Below the pieces are notes generated by a model that had not been told where the DNA came from, made no database searches, and was given only the letters and a program-made list of their open reading frames with translations. From Thermomicrobiales bacterium (lineage in GTDB: Bacteria > Chloroflexota > Chloroflexia > Thermomicrobiales > UBA6265): 64,000 nucleotides of DNA. Positions within the stretch are counted from its first letter, which is position 1. Every line of letters begins with the position of its first letter. Positions 50,177 through 59,313 of the stretch are shown one piece after another. Position numbers and translations under genes: made by a program. The DNA lies in assembly GCA_023957015.1 (NCBI GenBank), contig JAMLHR010000002.1:55034-119033 (forward strand), read 5' to 3'.

Positions 50177-50806
50177 ATGGTTCAGGGATTGATCGGGCGT
50201 AAGCTCGGTATGACACAGATATTTGATGAGCAGGGCCTCGCCCGGCCGGTAACGGTTATCGAAGCCGGACCGTGCGTGGTGACACAGGTGCGAACCGCCG
50301 AGAAGGATGGCTATGAGGCCGTTCAGCTCGGTTTCGGAATCGCCAAGAAGCTGAACAAGCCGGAGAAGGGTCACGTTAAGGAATCTGGCCACATGGTCAA
50401 GACCCTGCGTGAAGTCAGGGCCGAAGACTACTCGGGTATCGAGGTTGGTCAGGTCTTCAATGCCGATACGTTCGCTGAAGGCGAGCTGGTGGATGTCACC
50501 GGTACCAGCAAGGGACGTGGTTTCCAGGGTGGCATGAAGCGACACGGCTTCAGCGGTTCCCAGAAGACGCACGGTCAGTCTGACCGCCAGCGCGCGCCAG
50601 GATCCATCGGTTCGTCGGCCACGCCGGGTCGCGTTATTAAGGGAATGAAGATGGCCGGCCACATGGGACACGAGCGCGTCACCGTGCAGAACCTGAAGGT
50701 GCTGCGCGTGGATACAGAGCGCAACCTGCTGCTGGTTGAGGGTTCTGTTCCTGGCCCCAATAAGGGAACGCTGTTGATCCGCCGTGCGGTGAAGAACCAG
50801 AAGTAA
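50177..50806 (+). CDS. rplC: 50S ribosomal protein L3
   Basis: A 209-residue L3, one of the first proteins in 50S assembly, reaching the peptidyl-transferase centre. GLIGRKLGMTQIFDEQGLAR, VDVTGTSKGRGFQGGMKRHG, PGSIGSSATPGRVIKGMKMA and GHMGHERVTVQNLKVLRVDT are all typical, including the loop region that carries the methylated Gln in some bacteria. The ATG at 50177 follows GGGGAGAGCC; an in-frame ATG further up (50123) is unsupported. A 131-base leader separates it from rpsJ. Confidence 0.97.
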   Translation: MVQGLIGRKLGMTQIFDEQGLARPVTVIEAGPCVVTQVRTAEKDGYEAVQLGFGIAKKLNKPEKGHVKESGHMVKTLREVRAEDYSGIEVGQVFNADTFAEGELVDVTGTSKGRGFQGGMKRHGFSGSQKTHGQSDRQRAPGSIGSSATPGRVIKGMKMAGHMGHERVTVQNLKVLRVDTERNLLLVEGSVPGPNKGTLLIRRAVKNQK

Positions 50807-50865
50807 TCTGGTCATCCCGTTCACGCGCGCAGGCGCTTTGAAACGGCGAAGGGAGCAAGACTGAA

Positions 50866-51555
50866 ATGCAGTTTGATGTTGTAGATACAACGGGTAAGGT
50901 GGTTGGTGCCACCGAACTCGATGAGAGTGTGTGGGGGATTGAACCGCACCTGAGCGTGGTGCATCAGGCACTGGTTCGCCAGAACGCCAACGCCCGCCTC
51001 GGTACCCACAAGGCGAAGGGACGCTCGGAAGTCTCTGGTGGTGGCAGGAAGCCATGGCGCCAGAAGGGCACCGGTCGCGCTCGCCAGGGATCCACGCGCG
51101 CCGCGCAGTGGGTCGGTGGCGGTATCATCTTTGGCCCCACACCACGCAAGTACACCCAGGCCATGCCGCGCAAGATGCGCCAGCTGGCCATTCGTAGCGT
51201 GCTCAGCGCCAAGGTTCAGGACGAGCGGTTGACCGTCGTCAAGGGCCTGCAGGAGCTGGATGGCAAGACCAAGAGCATGAAGGCTGTGGTGGAGGCTCTC
51301 CCGGAGAGCCGCTCCATGCTGATCGTGGTCCCCGGTACGGACAGCCCGGCTGCCCGAGCCGCCGCCAACCTGCCGAACACCAAGACGGTGATCGCTGGCA
51401 TGCTGAACGTTCGAGACGTGCTCAAGTTCGATCGACTTGTGGTGACCGAAGAGGCCATCAGCCAGATCGAAGAGCTGTGGGCGCTTGATGAAGCGAGCCG
51501 CCAGCCGAGCCAGTGGAAGCTGGATCGCCAGGCAGCCGCCGAGGAGGTCGCATAA
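50866..51555 (+). CDS. rplD: 50S ribosomal protein L4
   Basis: A 229-residue L4. The extended tunnel loop is clear ([60 protein letters not shown]), followed by the globular C-terminal part ([40 protein letters not shown]). About 20 residues longer than E. coli L4 at the C-terminus. In some bacteria L4 represses its own operon; no matching leader structure was identified here. GAAGGGAGCAAGACTGAA precedes the ATG; rplW follows after 2 bases. Confidence 0.97.
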   Translation: MQFDVVDTTGKVVGATELDESVWGIEPHLSVVHQALVRQNANARLGTHKAKGRSEVSGGGRKPWRQKGTGRARQGSTRAAQWVGGGIIFGPTPRKYTQAMPRKMRQLAIRSVLSAKVQDERLTVVKGLQELDGKTKSMKAVVEALPESRSMLIVVPGTDSPAARAAANLPNTKTVIAGMLNVRDVLKFDRLVVTEEAISQIEELWALDEASRQPSQWKLDRQAAAEEVA

Positions 51556-51557
51556 CC

Positions 51558-51869
51558 ATGGCAGAGCTGCGACTCGAGGAAGTTCTTCGCCGTCCCATGA
51601 TTACGGAGAAGAACACCCTGCTTTCCGAGCAGGACAAATTCACGTTCGAAGTTCATCCCAACGCGACCAAGATCATGATCAAGGCCGCGGTGGAGGATGC
51701 GTTCGGTGTGAACGTGACTGACGTGCACACGCTGAATGTCAAACCCAAGGCCAAGACACGTATGATCCGCCGCGGTGCGGGCCGTATCCACGGTTCCTCC
51801 CGCTCGGTCAAGAAGGCCATTGTGACCCTTAAGCCGGGTCAGCGTATTGACATCTTCGAGCAGATCTAG
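51558..51869 (+). CDS. rplW: 50S ribosomal protein L23
   Basis: A 103-residue L23, at the tunnel exit where trigger factor and SRP dock. EVLRRPMITEKNTLLSEQDK, FEVHPNATKIMIKAAVEDAF, VNVTDVHTLNVKPKAKTRMI and KKAIVTLKPGQRIDIFEQ cover the family from end to end. The ATG at 51558, two bases after the rplD stop and preceded by GAGGAGGTCGCATAACC, is preferred over a Met 15 codons upstream inside rplD. Confidence 0.97.
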   Translation: MAELRLEEVLRRPMITEKNTLLSEQDKFTFEVHPNATKIMIKAAVEDAFGVNVTDVHTLNVKPKAKTRMIRRGAGRIHGSSRSVKKAIVTLKPGQRIDIFEQI

Positions 51870-51893
51870 ACCGGTTGAAAGGAGCCGATTGGC

Positions 51894-52727
51894 ATGGCCA
51901 TTCGAAAGTACAAGCCAACCTCCCCGGGACGTCGCTCGATGAGTGTGAGCACGTTCGAGGAGATCACCAAGAAGAAGCCGGAGAAGAGCCTGGTTGAGCC
52001 GCTGAAGAAGCATGCGGGTCGTAATAACCGGGGCCGGATCACCACCCGCCATCGCGGTGGTGGTAGCAAGCGCTTCTATCGCATTATCGATTTCAAGCGC
52101 AACAAGCCAGATGTACCGGCGCGTGTGGCCGCGATCGAATACGATCCGAACCGCTCCGCCCGCATCGCTCTGCTGTTCTATGCAGATGGTGAGAAGCGCT
52201 ACATCCTGGCACCGCTCGGTGTTCGCGTTGGCGATACGGTTATCAGTGGCGAGAGTGTTCCGGTTCGTACCGGCAACGCTATGCCGCTGCGGAATATCCC
52301 GACCGGTACCCAGGTGCATAACATCGAGCTGTACCCGGGTAAGGGTGGTCAGCTCTGCCGCAGCGCTGGTACCAGCGCCCAGTTGATGGCGAAGGTCAAT
52401 GACTACGCCCAGCTGCGCATGCCCAGCGGTGAGGTTCGCCTGGTTCACTTGAGCTGCATGGCAACGCTCGGTCAGGTTGGCAATGTCGATCACGAGAACA
52501 TCGAGATCGGTAAGGCCGGCCGCAGCCGCCACATGGGTCGCCGCCCAACCGTTCGCGGTTCGGTGATGAACCCGAACGACCACCCGCATGGTGGTGGTGA
52601 GGGCAAGGCGCCGATCGGTGGCCAGCCCAAGACCAAGTGGGGCAAGCCAGCGTTCCAGCGCACGCGCAATAACAAGCGCACTGACTCGATGATTGTTCGA
52701 CGCCGCCCGGCTAACAAGCGGCGCTAA
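51894..52727 (+). CDS. rplB: 50S ribosomal protein L2
   Basis: A 277-residue L2, needed for subunit joining and peptidyl-transferase assembly. [60 protein letters not shown] and the conserved C-terminal [19 protein letters not shown] with its functionally important histidine are intact. GAAAGGAGCCGATTGGC precedes the ATG. 24 bases from rplW. Confidence 0.98.
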   Translation: MAIRKYKPTSPGRRSMSVSTFEEITKKKPEKSLVEPLKKHAGRNNRGRITTRHRGGGSKRFYRIIDFKRNKPDVPARVAAIEYDPNRSARIALLFYADGEKRYILAPLGVRVGDTVISGESVPVRTGNAMPLRNIPTGTQVHNIELYPGKGGQLCRSAGTSAQLMAKVNDYAQLRMPSGEVRLVHLSCMATLGQVGNVDHENIEIGKAGRSRHMGRRPTVRGSVMNPNDHPHGGGEGKAPIGGQPKTKWGKPAFQRTRNNKRTDSMIVRRRPANKRR

Positions 52728-52808
52728 TACGACAGGGCGCGACCGGAGACTCGATTCTCACGCCGAATGTCGGTTGCGGCCACTTGATGGGTAGTACAGG
52801 AGAACAAG

Positions 52809-53090
52809 ATGTCGAGATCTGCAAAGAAGGGACCATACATCGACGCAAATCTTCAGAAGAAGGTCGATGCCCTGAATGCAACGAACAAGAAAACCGTGAT
52901 CCGCACCTGGGCGCGTGCTTGCACCATCTTCCCAGGTATGGTGGGTCACACCATCGCTGTGCATAACGGTCGCACCCATGTGCCGATCTATGTCACTGAG
53001 CCGATGGTTGGACACAAGCTTGGCGAGTTTGCACCGACCCGTACCTATCGTGGGCACGGCAAGGATGCAGACAAGCGCGGCCGCCGATAG
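52809..53090 (+). CDS. rpsS: 30S ribosomal protein S19
   Basis: A 93-residue S19 of the 30S head, in complex with S13. [60 protein letters not shown] and [20 protein letters not shown] match the family throughout. ACAGGAGAACAAG precedes the ATG; 81 bases from rplB, the longest gap in this part of the operon. Confidence 0.97.
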   Translation: MSRSAKKGPYIDANLQKKVDALNATNKKTVIRTWARACTIFPGMVGHTIAVHNGRTHVPIYVTEPMVGHKLGEFAPTRTYRGHGKDADKRGRR

Positions 53091-53110
53091 TCGGCCTGGA
53101 GGGTATTGAT

Positions 53111-53452
53111 ATGGAAGTACGCGCAAGTATCACGCGCGTCCGCATCTCTCCGCGCAAGGCTCGGTTGGTCGTGGACATGTGCCGCGGCAAGAAGGTGTCG
53201 GATGCCATCACACTGATGAAGTTCACGCCGAACCGCGCTGCCGAAGATGTGGAAAAGCTGCTGAAGAGCGTCGCGGCCAATGCCGAGCACAACTACGACA
53301 TTGATCCGGAGACGCTGTGGATCAAGGAGATCTATGCGGACGATGCACCGCAGCTCCGCCGGTTCAAGCCGAAGGCTCGAGGCCGGGTTGGCAAGATTCT
53401 GCGACGTTCGTGCCACATCACGGTCATCGCTGAAGAGAGAGGTGGCCGCTAA
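53111..53452 (+). CDS. rplV: 50S ribosomal protein L22
   Basis: A 113-residue L22, whose beta-hairpin lines the exit tunnel and is the site of macrolide-resistance changes. [23 protein letters not shown] opening ([20 protein letters not shown]), [20 protein letters not shown], and the tunnel loop [20 protein letters not shown] are present. The ATG at 53111 follows CTGGAGGGTATTGAT. Its TAA overlaps the rpsC start by one base. Confidence 0.97.
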   Translation: MEVRASITRVRISPRKARLVVDMCRGKKVSDAITLMKFTPNRAAEDVEKLLKSVAANAEHNYDIDPETLWIKEIYADDAPQLRRFKPKARGRVGKILRRSCHITVIAEERGGR

Positions 53453-54135
53453 TGGGTCGTAAAGTCCATCCCGTAGGATTCCGGCTGGGGATTTCCTCCG
53501 ATTGGGAGTCGAAATGGTTCTCGGAAAAGCAGTATACTGAGTTGCTGCATGAGGACATTGCGATTCGCAACCTCGTGGAAAAGGAACTCCAGCGCGCCAG
53601 CATTGCGCGCATTGAGCTTGAGCGCTCCGCGAACAAGGTCGATGTGACGCTACACACTGCTAAGCCGGGCATCGTTATCGGCAAGCAGGGTGCCAATGTC
53701 GAGCGCATCCGTGGTTTGATCGAGAAGAAGGTTGGCAAGAAGGTCAATCTCCGCATCGAGGAAATCAAGGTTCCGGAAACCAATGCCCGGTTGATCGCCG
53801 AGAGTATTGCGGAGCAGATCCAGCGCCGCGTGGCGTATCGACGTGCCATGAAGCATGCGATTCAGCAGGCCATGCGTCGTGGCGCCAAGGGCGTCAAGAT
53901 CAAGATGAGCGGTCGACTCGGCGGTGCCGAGATGAGCCGCACGGTGACTGAGATGGAAGGCCGCGTGCCGCTGCACACACTCCGTGCAGACATCGAGTTC
54001 GCCACAGTCCATGCGCACACCACCTACGGCCGTATCGGCGTGAAGGTGTGGGTGTACAAGGGCGATGTGATGCCACAGATGGATGAGGTTACCGCGGCCA
54101 GCCTGACCGCCGATCTCGCCAAGGTTGGCGATTAA
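53452..54135 (+). CDS. rpsC: 30S ribosomal protein S3
   Basis: A 227-residue S3 at the mRNA entry site. N-terminal [20 protein letters not shown], the KH domain with [40 protein letters not shown], and the C-terminal [23 protein letters not shown] region (read as [40 protein letters not shown]) are complete. It starts at the overlap with rplV (TAATG). Possible reinitiation coupling. Confidence 0.97.
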   Translation: MGRKVHPVGFRLGISSDWESKWFSEKQYTELLHEDIAIRNLVEKELQRASIARIELERSANKVDVTLHTAKPGIVIGKQGANVERIRGLIEKKVGKKVNLRIEEIKVPETNARLIAESIAEQIQRRVAYRRAMKHAIQQAMRRGAKGVKIKMSGRLGGAEMSRTVTEMEGRVPLHTLRADIEFATVHAHTTYGRIGVKVWVYKGDVMPQMDEVTAASLTADLAKVGD

Positions 54136-54201
54136 GATGTGCCGCGAGGCCGGGCAATGCGCCCGGCTCTCGTTGTGTGATGTGTAACGGAGCGTAGTGA
54201 C

Positions 54202-54645
54202 ATGTTGATGCCAAAGCGGACCAAGTACCGCAAGCAAATGCGTGGTCGCATGACGGGCAAGGCGTATCGCGGTAGCACCATCTCGTTTGGCGATTTCGCA
54301 CTGGTTGCGATGGAGCCAGCTTGGGTGAATAGCCGCCAGATCGAAGCCGCTCGCCGCGCGATCACCAACTACCTGAAGCGCGGTGGTAAGGTGTGGATTC
54401 GCATCTTCCCGGACAAGGTTGTCACCAAGAAGCCAGCGGAAGTCCGCATGGGTTCTGGTAAGGGTAGCCCGGAGTTCTGGGTCGCCGTCGTCAAGCCTGG
54501 CCGCATCATTTACGAAGTAGGTGGTGTTGATCAGGAGCGCGCAACCGAGGCTCTTCGCCGTGCCGGTATGAAGATGCCGATGAAGTGCAAGGTCTTGGTG
54601 CGTGAAACACCAGGTGCGCACGCCACTGAAGAAGGTGCTGCATGA
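54202..54645 (+). CDS. rplP: 50S ribosomal protein L16
   Basis: A 147-residue L16 near the A-site tRNA elbow. [80 protein letters not shown] and [20 protein letters not shown] are typical. The ATG at 54202 rather than 54208 is chosen because most homologues begin MLMPKR. It overlaps rpmC by 4 bases (ATGA). Confidence 0.97.
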   Translation: MLMPKRTKYRKQMRGRMTGKAYRGSTISFGDFALVAMEPAWVNSRQIEAARRAITNYLKRGGKVWIRIFPDKVVTKKPAEVRMGSGKGSPEFWVAVVKPGRIIYEVGGVDQERATEALRRAGMKMPMKCKVLVRETPGAHATEEGAA

Positions 54646-54839
54646 AAGCCAGCGAGATTCGTGAGATGACCGCGGAAGAGATGGAAGACAAGTTGACCGA
54701 GCTCCACACCGAGCTGCGTGATCTCCGCTTCCAGGACGCCGTGGGCCAGTTCACCGCAACATCCCGCCCGCGCGAAATCCGCCGGGATATTGCCCGAATC
54801 CACACGATTCGGACAGAGATGGAAGCTGCCGAGGCATAG
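54642..54839 (+). CDS. rpmC: 50S ribosomal protein L29
   Basis: A 65-residue L29, a helical hairpin next to L23 at the tunnel exit. [20 protein letters not shown] and [20 protein letters not shown] with [10 protein letters not shown] give the two helices and the family's 'R-A-QL-NP-R' turn in a variant form ([13 protein letters not shown]). It begins in an ATGA overlap with rplP, so it is translationally coupled. Confidence 0.95.
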   Translation: MKASEIREMTAEEMEDKLTELHTELRDLRFQDAVGQFTATSRPREIRRDIARIHTIRTEMEAAEA

Positions 54840-54871
54840 GGCCGGGCAGTCAGGTTAAGTAGAGGGGCCCC

Positions 54872-55174
54872 ATGAGCGAGGTTCAGGAAACCACCGCCGA
54901 AGCACCTGCTGAGCGCCTGCAGAGTCAGCGCACGCAGAAGGTCGGCACCGTGGTGAGCGACAAGATGGAGAAGACCGTCGTCGTGTCCGTGGATTTTGTT
55001 CGCCGCCACCCGCTGTATAACAAGCGGATTCGCCGGACGAACAAGTTCTTCGCACACGATGAGAACGGCGTGTGCAAGGTTGGCGATACGGTTCGCATTG
55101 AAGAGTGCGCCCCGATCTCCAAGCGCAAGCGCTGGATTGTGCGCGAGGTTGTCGAGCGCGCGGTGCAGGTATAG
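54872..55174 (+). CDS. rpsQ: 30S ribosomal protein S17
   Basis: A 100-residue S17, an OB-fold primary binder of 16S rRNA. After a 20-residue acidic extension (SEVQETTAEAPAERLQSQRT) comes KVGTVVSDKMEKTVVVSVDF, RRHPLYNKRIRRTNKFFAHD, VGDTVRIEECAPISKRKRWI and VREVVERAVQV. The N-terminal extension is longer than in E. coli but common in Actinobacteria and Chloroflexota. GTAGAGGGGCCCC precedes the ATG. Confidence 0.97.
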   Translation: MSEVQETTAEAPAERLQSQRTQKVGTVVSDKMEKTVVVSVDFVRRHPLYNKRIRRTNKFFAHDENGVCKVGDTVRIEECAPISKRKRWIVREVVERAVQV

Positions 55175-55232
55175 CCGATCAGGTCTCCTCGGAGAGTTGA
55201 TCGATATCGTACCTGGAAGAGGGTAAGGATCG

Positions 55233-55601
55233 ATGATTCAGACACAGACCCGGCTGCGGGTTGCTGACAACAGCGGTGCACGCGAGATTATGTGCATTCG
55301 CGTTCTCGGTGGCAGTGGCCTCAAGTATGGTGGCGTGGGCGACACCATCATTGCATCCGTCAAGAGCGCGCAACCGAACGGTGCCGTGAAGAAGGGTGAC
55401 GTGGTGCGTGCCGTGATCGTGCGCACGTCCAGCGAGTATGGCCGCCCGGATGGCAGCCACATTAAGTTTGATGACAATGCGGCAGTGCTGATCAACGCGC
55501 AAGGTGCGCCGCGCGGCACCCGTATCTTCGGTCCTGTGGGACGCGAGCTGCGCGAGAAGCAATTCATGCGCATCGTGTCGCTGGCGCCGGAAGTACTGTA
55601 G
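55233..55601 (+). CDS. rplN: 50S ribosomal protein L14
   Basis: A 122-residue L14 at the subunit interface. [80 protein letters not shown] and [20 protein letters not shown] span the family from start to finish. GAAGAGGGTAAGGATCG precedes the ATG. rplX follows after 8 bases. Confidence 0.98.
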   Translation: MIQTQTRLRVADNSGAREIMCIRVLGGSGLKYGGVGDTIIASVKSAQPNGAVKKGDVVRAVIVRTSSEYGRPDGSHIKFDDNAAVLINAQGAPRGTRIFGPVGRELREKQFMRIVSLAPEVL

Positions 55602-55609
55602 GGGCACCG

Positions 55610-55933
55610 ATGCGAAAGATTGTTAAGGGCGATGAAGTCGTCGTCATTGCTGGTCGGAACAAGGGTGAGCGCGGCACCGTTCGCAAGTGCATCGTTGAAT
55701 CCGATCGTGTGGTGATCGAGGGCGTGAACCTCGTCAAGAAGCACATGAAGCAGGGCCGGGCTCGCCAGGCCGGCATCATTGAGGTGGAGGCTCCGCTGCA
55801 CGTGTCCAACGTGATGCTGATTGAGCCAGGCACCGATGAACCAACCCGTGTTGGTGTCCGTAAGAATGCGGATGGCAAGAACGAGCGGTTCTCCAAGAAA
55901 TCGGGAAAGACCATTCCAGCCCCGAACGCCTAG
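55610..55933 (+). CDS. rplX: 50S ribosomal protein L24
   Basis: A 107-residue L24, an early 50S assembly initiator. It carries the KOW motif KGDEVVVIAGRNKGERGTVR and VVIEGVNLVKKHMKQGRARQ, IEVEAPLHVSNVMLIEPG and a C-terminal RVGVRKNADGKNERFSKKSG. Length is normal. GTAGGGGCACCG precedes the ATG, 8 bases from rplN. Confidence 0.97.
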   Translation: MRKIVKGDEVVVIAGRNKGERGTVRKCIVESDRVVIEGVNLVKKHMKQGRARQAGIIEVEAPLHVSNVMLIEPGTDEPTRVGVRKNADGKNERFSKKSGKTIPAPNA

Positions 55934-56045
55934 TTCGTTGGTTGGGAGTGGATGTTCCATTCATTAAGTGTGATGGCGGCCTGAGTGCTTCCTGACACAT
56001 GTCAGCGGTGGCAGACCAGGCGGGAACGCCAAGAATTGTTTGGAT

Positions 56046-56063
56046 TCCGGATCCGTATCCGGA
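56046..56063 (+). promoter_or_regulatory. Hairpin in the rplE leader
   Basis: TCCGGAT and ATCCGGA pair around CCGT, 17 bases before the rplE start. It lies in a 147-base gap, the longest in the spc part of the cluster. A translational operator is conceivable but not shown. Confidence 0.4.
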
Positions 56064-56080
56064 TGTGAAGGCAGGTTGGA

Positions 56081-56620
56081 ATGGCTCGAGTACGTGAGCA
56101 ATACAAGCAGGACGTTGTGCCTGCTTTGACGAGCGAATTCGGCTACACAAACCTCTACCAGGTCCCGAAGCTTGAGAAGATCGTTCTCAACATCGGTCTG
56201 GGTGAGGCCGTAGCCAACGGCCGTGCCCTTGACGCTGCTGTGGGTGACTTGACCATGATCGCTGGCCAGAAGCCAGTGGTCACCCGGGCCAAGAAGTCCA
56301 TCGCCTCGTTCAAGTTGCGCGCCGGTATGCCCATCGGTGCCGTTGTCACGCTCCGTGGCGACCGCATGTACGAGTTCCTGGATCGCCTGGTCTCGACTGC
56401 GCTGCCGCGCATTCGTGACTTCCGCGGCGTGAACCCGAACGCGTTCGATGGCCGTGGGAATTACACCCTGGGTCTTCGGGAGCAGATCATGTTCCCCGAG
56501 ATCGATTACGACAAGATCGATAAGGTGCGTGGCCTCGAAGTAACCATCGTGACCTCCGCCAAGACTGACGAAGAGGGGCGACGACTGCTCGCGCTTCTCG
56601 GTATGCCGTTCGCCAACTAG
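56081..56620 (+). CDS. rplE: 50S ribosomal protein L5
   Basis: A 179-residue L5, which holds 5S rRNA with L18 and contacts P-site t[63 protein letters not shown] and the C-terminal [20 protein letters not shown] are characteristic. The ATG at 56081 follows AAGGCAGGTTGGA. The unusually long upstream gap holds a hairpin but no gene that I can recognise. Confidence 0.97.
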   Translation: MARVREQYKQDVVPALTSEFGYTNLYQVPKLEKIVLNIGLGEAVANGRALDAAVGDLTMIAGQKPVVTRAKKSIASFKLRAGMPIGAVVTLRGDRMYEFLDRLVSTALPRIRDFRGVNPNAFDGRGNYTLGLREQIMFPEIDYDKIDKVRGLEVTIVTSAKTDEEGRRLLALLGMPFAN

Positions 56621-56642
56621 CGAATATTGCACGGAGGAATCG

Positions 56643-56828
56643 ATGGCGAAGAAATCTATGATCGCCAAGGCGAACCGCACACCAAAGTACAGCACGCGTG
56701 CGGTGAACCGATGCAAGGTGTGTGGCCGAAGCCGCGCCTATATGCGGAAGTTCGGCGTGTGCCGTATCTGCTTCCGCGAACTGGCCAATCAGGGCCGACT
56801 GCCGGGCGTCAAGAAGTCCAGCTGGTAG
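56643..56828 (+). CDS. rpsZ: 30S ribosomal protein S14, zinc-binding type
   Basis: A 61-residue type Z S14. The four zinc cysteines are C24, C27, C40 and C43 ([20 protein letters not shown] then ICFREL). [20 protein letters not shown] and LPGVKKSSW complete it. The zinc form is typical of Gram-positive-type lineages and Chloroflexota, whereas long zinc-free S14 often marks other groups or zinc-starvation copies. CACGGAGGAATCG precedes the ATG. Confidence 0.98.
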   Translation: MAKKSMIAKANRTPKYSTRAVNRCKVCGRSRAYMRKFGVCRICFRELANQGRLPGVKKSSW

Positions 56829-56880
56829 TAGTTAGTAGGTCTGGTGATTCACCAGATACCACTAGTGGAGTAAAGATCGC

Positions 56881-57279
56881 ATGAGCGTAAACGATCCTAT
56901 CAGCGATATGCTGACCCGGATTCGCAACGCGGGTATGGCCCAAAAGCCAGATACAACGATGCCCGCAACGAAGATCCTGATCGCCATTGCCGGCATTCTC
57001 AAGTCGGAAGGCTACATTCTGAACTATGAAGTGATTGAGAAGCATCCGCAGAACCAGCTCAAGATCACGCTGAGCTATGGTCCGGACAAGCGTCACACGA
57101 TCCGTGAGCTCAAGCGCATCAGCAAGCCTGGTCTGCGCGTATACGCCGGCAAGGACGAACTGCCGCGTGTGAAGAGCGGGCTTGGTATTGCGATCGTTAG
57201 CACGCCTGATGGTGTGTTGACTGGCTACGAGGCTCGACGTCGCGGTATTGGTGGCGAGGTGCTCTGCACCGTTTGGTAG
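56881..57279 (+). CDS. rpsH: 30S ribosomal protein S8
   Basis: A 132-residue S8, a primary 16S rRNA binder and, in E. coli, the spc-operon repressor. VNDPISDMLTRIRNAGMAQK, EGYILNYEVIEKHPQNQLKI, RISKPGLRVYAGKDELPRVK and the C-terminal GLGIAIVSTPDGVLTGYEAR with GGEVLCTVW are intact. GTGGAGTAAAGATCGC precedes the ATG. No defects. Confidence 0.97.
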   Translation: MSVNDPISDMLTRIRNAGMAQKPDTTMPATKILIAIAGILKSEGYILNYEVIEKHPQNQLKITLSYGPDKRHTIRELKRISKPGLRVYAGKDELPRVKSGLGIAIVSTPDGVLTGYEARRRGIGGEVLCTVW

Positions 57280-57326
57280 CAGTGATGCAGGTGCAAACCT
57301 GCGCGCCGCCGAAGCGAGGTTGTGAA

Positions 57327-57872
57327 ATGTCGAGAATCGGAATCAAACCCATCCCGGTACCGGGCACGGTGACTGTGGATATCGCCGAGGGCAACGCCGT
57401 TAAGGTGAAGGGCCCGAAGGGCGAACTGAGCCAGCAGCTTTCTCCTCGCGTGCAGATCGTGAAGGAAGAAGGCCAGTTGCTGGTCAAGCGAGAGACGGAA
57501 GACCGCGATGTCAAGGCACTGCATGGTCTCACCCGTAGCTTGCTAAACAACATGGTTGTTGGCGTGACCGATGGGTACACCAAGGTGCTTGAGATTCAGG
57601 GCGTCGGTTACCGCGCCCAGATGCAGGGCAGTAACCTGGTGCTCAACGTTGGTTACTCGCACCCGGTCAATATGGAACCGCCGGCTGGCATCTCGTATGC
57701 CGTGGAAGGCAACAACAAGGTTTCCGTGATCGGCATCAACAAGCAGGTTGTTGGTGAAGAGGCCGCCCGCATCCGTGGTGTGCGTCCGCCGGAGCCGTAC
57801 AAGGGCAAGGGTATTCGATACCAGGGCGAGTATGTCCGTCGCAAGGCGGGTAAGGCCGGTAAGGCGAAGTAA
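57327..57872 (+). CDS. rplF: 50S ribosomal protein L6
   Basis: A 181-residue L6 made of two related domains. SRIGIKPIPVPGTVTVDIAE, KVKGPKGELSQQLSPRVQIV, TRSLLNNMVVGVTDGYTKVL, EIQGVGYRAQMQGSNLVLNV and RIRGVRPPEPYKGKGIRYQG cover both. The ATG at 57327 follows AGCGAGGTTGTGAA; an upstream in-frame ATG at 57273 would overlap rpsH and adds unrelated residues. Ends in a lysine-rich tail. Confidence 0.97.
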   Translation: MSRIGIKPIPVPGTVTVDIAEGNAVKVKGPKGELSQQLSPRVQIVKEEGQLLVKRETEDRDVKALHGLTRSLLNNMVVGVTDGYTKVLEIQGVGYRAQMQGSNLVLNVGYSHPVNMEPPAGISYAVEGNNKVSVIGINKQVVGEEAARIRGVRPPEPYKGKGIRYQGEYVRRKAGKAGKAK

Positions 57873-57930
57873 CCCACCTGGCCGCCACACCGCTGGTGTG
57901 AACGGCTGCAGGTGTTGATGGAGAGCTCAG

Positions 57931-58305
57931 ATGCGACTCAAGTACAGAAAACCACTGAGCCAGCGCAAGCGCCGTCACGTGCGCGTGCGCGCGAAGGTCA
58001 ATGGAACCCCCAGCCGACCACGGCTGAACGTGTTCCGTTCCTCGGCTCATATCTATTGTCAGGTCATCGATGATTACCAGGGTCACACGCTTGTGGCGGC
58101 CAGTGATCTCGAAGCCGAAGTAAAGGAACGCGCTGGCGAGGGTGCAACCAAGACCGCTCGTTCCAAGGCCGTTGGCGAGGTGATCGCCGAGCGCGCCAAG
58201 GCGGCCGGAATCGAAACCGTGGTGTTTGACCGCGGTGGATTCATCTATCACGGTCGCGTCAAGGCTGTGGCAGATGGTGCCCGCGAAGGTGGCTTGAAGT
58301 TCTAG
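57931..58305 (+). CDS. rplR: 50S ribosomal protein L18
   Basis: A 124-residue L18, which binds 5S rRNA. The basic N-terminus [20 protein letters not shown] precedes [40 protein letters not shown] and the C-terminal [42 protein letters not shown] precedes the ATG. Confidence 0.97.
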   Translation: MRLKYRKPLSQRKRRHVRVRAKVNGTPSRPRLNVFRSSAHIYCQVIDDYQGHTLVAASDLEAEVKERAGEGATKTARSKAVGEVIAERAKAAGIETVVFDRGGFIYHGRVKAVADGAREGGLKF

Positions 58306-58367
58306 CCACGTACTGTTTTCCGGGGCGACAGGCACAAGGCCGAGTTCCGGAAGCTACGGAGAAACGC

Positions 58368-59057
58368 ATGGATCGTAACCGAGATTCCCGCCGTCGCAAT
58401 GACGACGAGCAGGTAAACGAGTTCGAGGAGCGATTGGTTCGTATCAATCGCTCGTCCAAGACCCACGCCGGTGGTCGCACCTTTTCCTTCGGCAGCATCA
58501 TGGTTGTTGGCGATGGCAAGGGCCGTGTAGGTGTTGGTCTTGGTAAGGCTGGCGAAGTGCCGGATGCCATTCGCAAGGGCACCGAAGCCGCCAAGAAGAG
58601 CATGATCACCGTACCGCTGGATGGTGGCACTATTCCGCACGAGGTTGAGGCCACTTTCGGTGCCAGCCGTGTGTTGTTGAAGCCCGCCAGCCCAGGTACC
58701 GGTGTTATCGCCGGTGGTGCGGTGCGCGCCGTGGTGGAGAGCGCCGGTATCCGCGATCTGTTGTCCAAGAGCCTTGGCAACAACAATCCGGTGAACGTTG
58801 TTCGCGCCACCATCATCGCGCTGCAGCAGCTCGAGAGCGAGGGTGCTGTCGCTCGTCGACGCGCTCACGCTGGCAATCTGCGCAAGCCGTTTGCTCACGG
58901 TGGCCAGTCCGCTGATATGAGTGGTGTGAAGCGACGCCAGCCGGCACCGCTACAGCAGCCACAAGAGCCCAAGCGCCCGCAGCGCGGACGTGGCCAGCAG
59001 AATCGCGGTCGTCGCGGCGCTGGTGCTGCTCCGGCCCCGGCTGAAGGGAACGAATAA
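58368..59057 (+). CDS. rpsE: 30S ribosomal protein S5, with a basic C-terminal tail
   Basis: A 229-residue S5, important for decoding accuracy. [80 protein letters not shown] and [20 protein letters not shown] are standard. Beyond about residue 180 there is an extra tail of some 50 residues rich in Gln, Pro, Arg and Gly ([20 protein letters not shown]). It is in frame, has normal codon use and ends two bases before rpmD, so it looks genuine. Confidence 0.96.
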   Translation: MDRNRDSRRRNDDEQVNEFEERLVRINRSSKTHAGGRTFSFGSIMVVGDGKGRVGVGLGKAGEVPDAIRKGTEAAKKSMITVPLDGGTIPHEVEATFGASRVLLKPASPGTGVIAGGAVRAVVESAGIRDLLSKSLGNNNPVNVVRATIIALQQLESEGAVARRRAHAGNLRKPFAHGGQSADMSGVKRRQPAPLQQPQEPKRPQRGRGQQNRGRRGAGAAPAPAEGNE

Positions 59058-59059
59058 TC

Positions 59060-59272
59060 ATGGCGAAGACGCAGAAGGCCGCAACCGGCCAGTTGCGGAT
59101 CACGTTGGTGCACAGCGCCATCGGCCGTCCTGAGGATCAGAAGAATTCGGTCAAGAGTCTTGGTTTGCGCAAGCTGAACCAGACCGTGATCCGACCTGAC
59201 GAGCCGGGGATCCGCGGTATTTGCAACAAGATCAGCCACCTCGTGACCGTCGAGGAAGTTGCTGGCGAGTAG
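59060..59272 (+). CDS. rpmD: 50S ribosomal protein L30
   Basis: A 70-residue L30. TGQLRITLVHSAIGRPEDQK, NSVKSLGLRKLNQTVIRPDE and PGIRGICNKISHLVTVEEV match the short bacterial form, whose loss in many phyla makes its presence mildly informative. It begins two bases after the rpsE stop; the ribosome site lies in the rpsE end (CTGAAGGGAACG). Confidence 0.96.
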   Translation: MAKTQKAATGQLRITLVHSAIGRPEDQKNSVKSLGLRKLNQTVIRPDEPGIRGICNKISHLVTVEEVAGE

Positions 59273-59313
59273 CCGTTACGGCTGAACGGCCGGCAAGAAA
59301 GTTGGGAACAACG

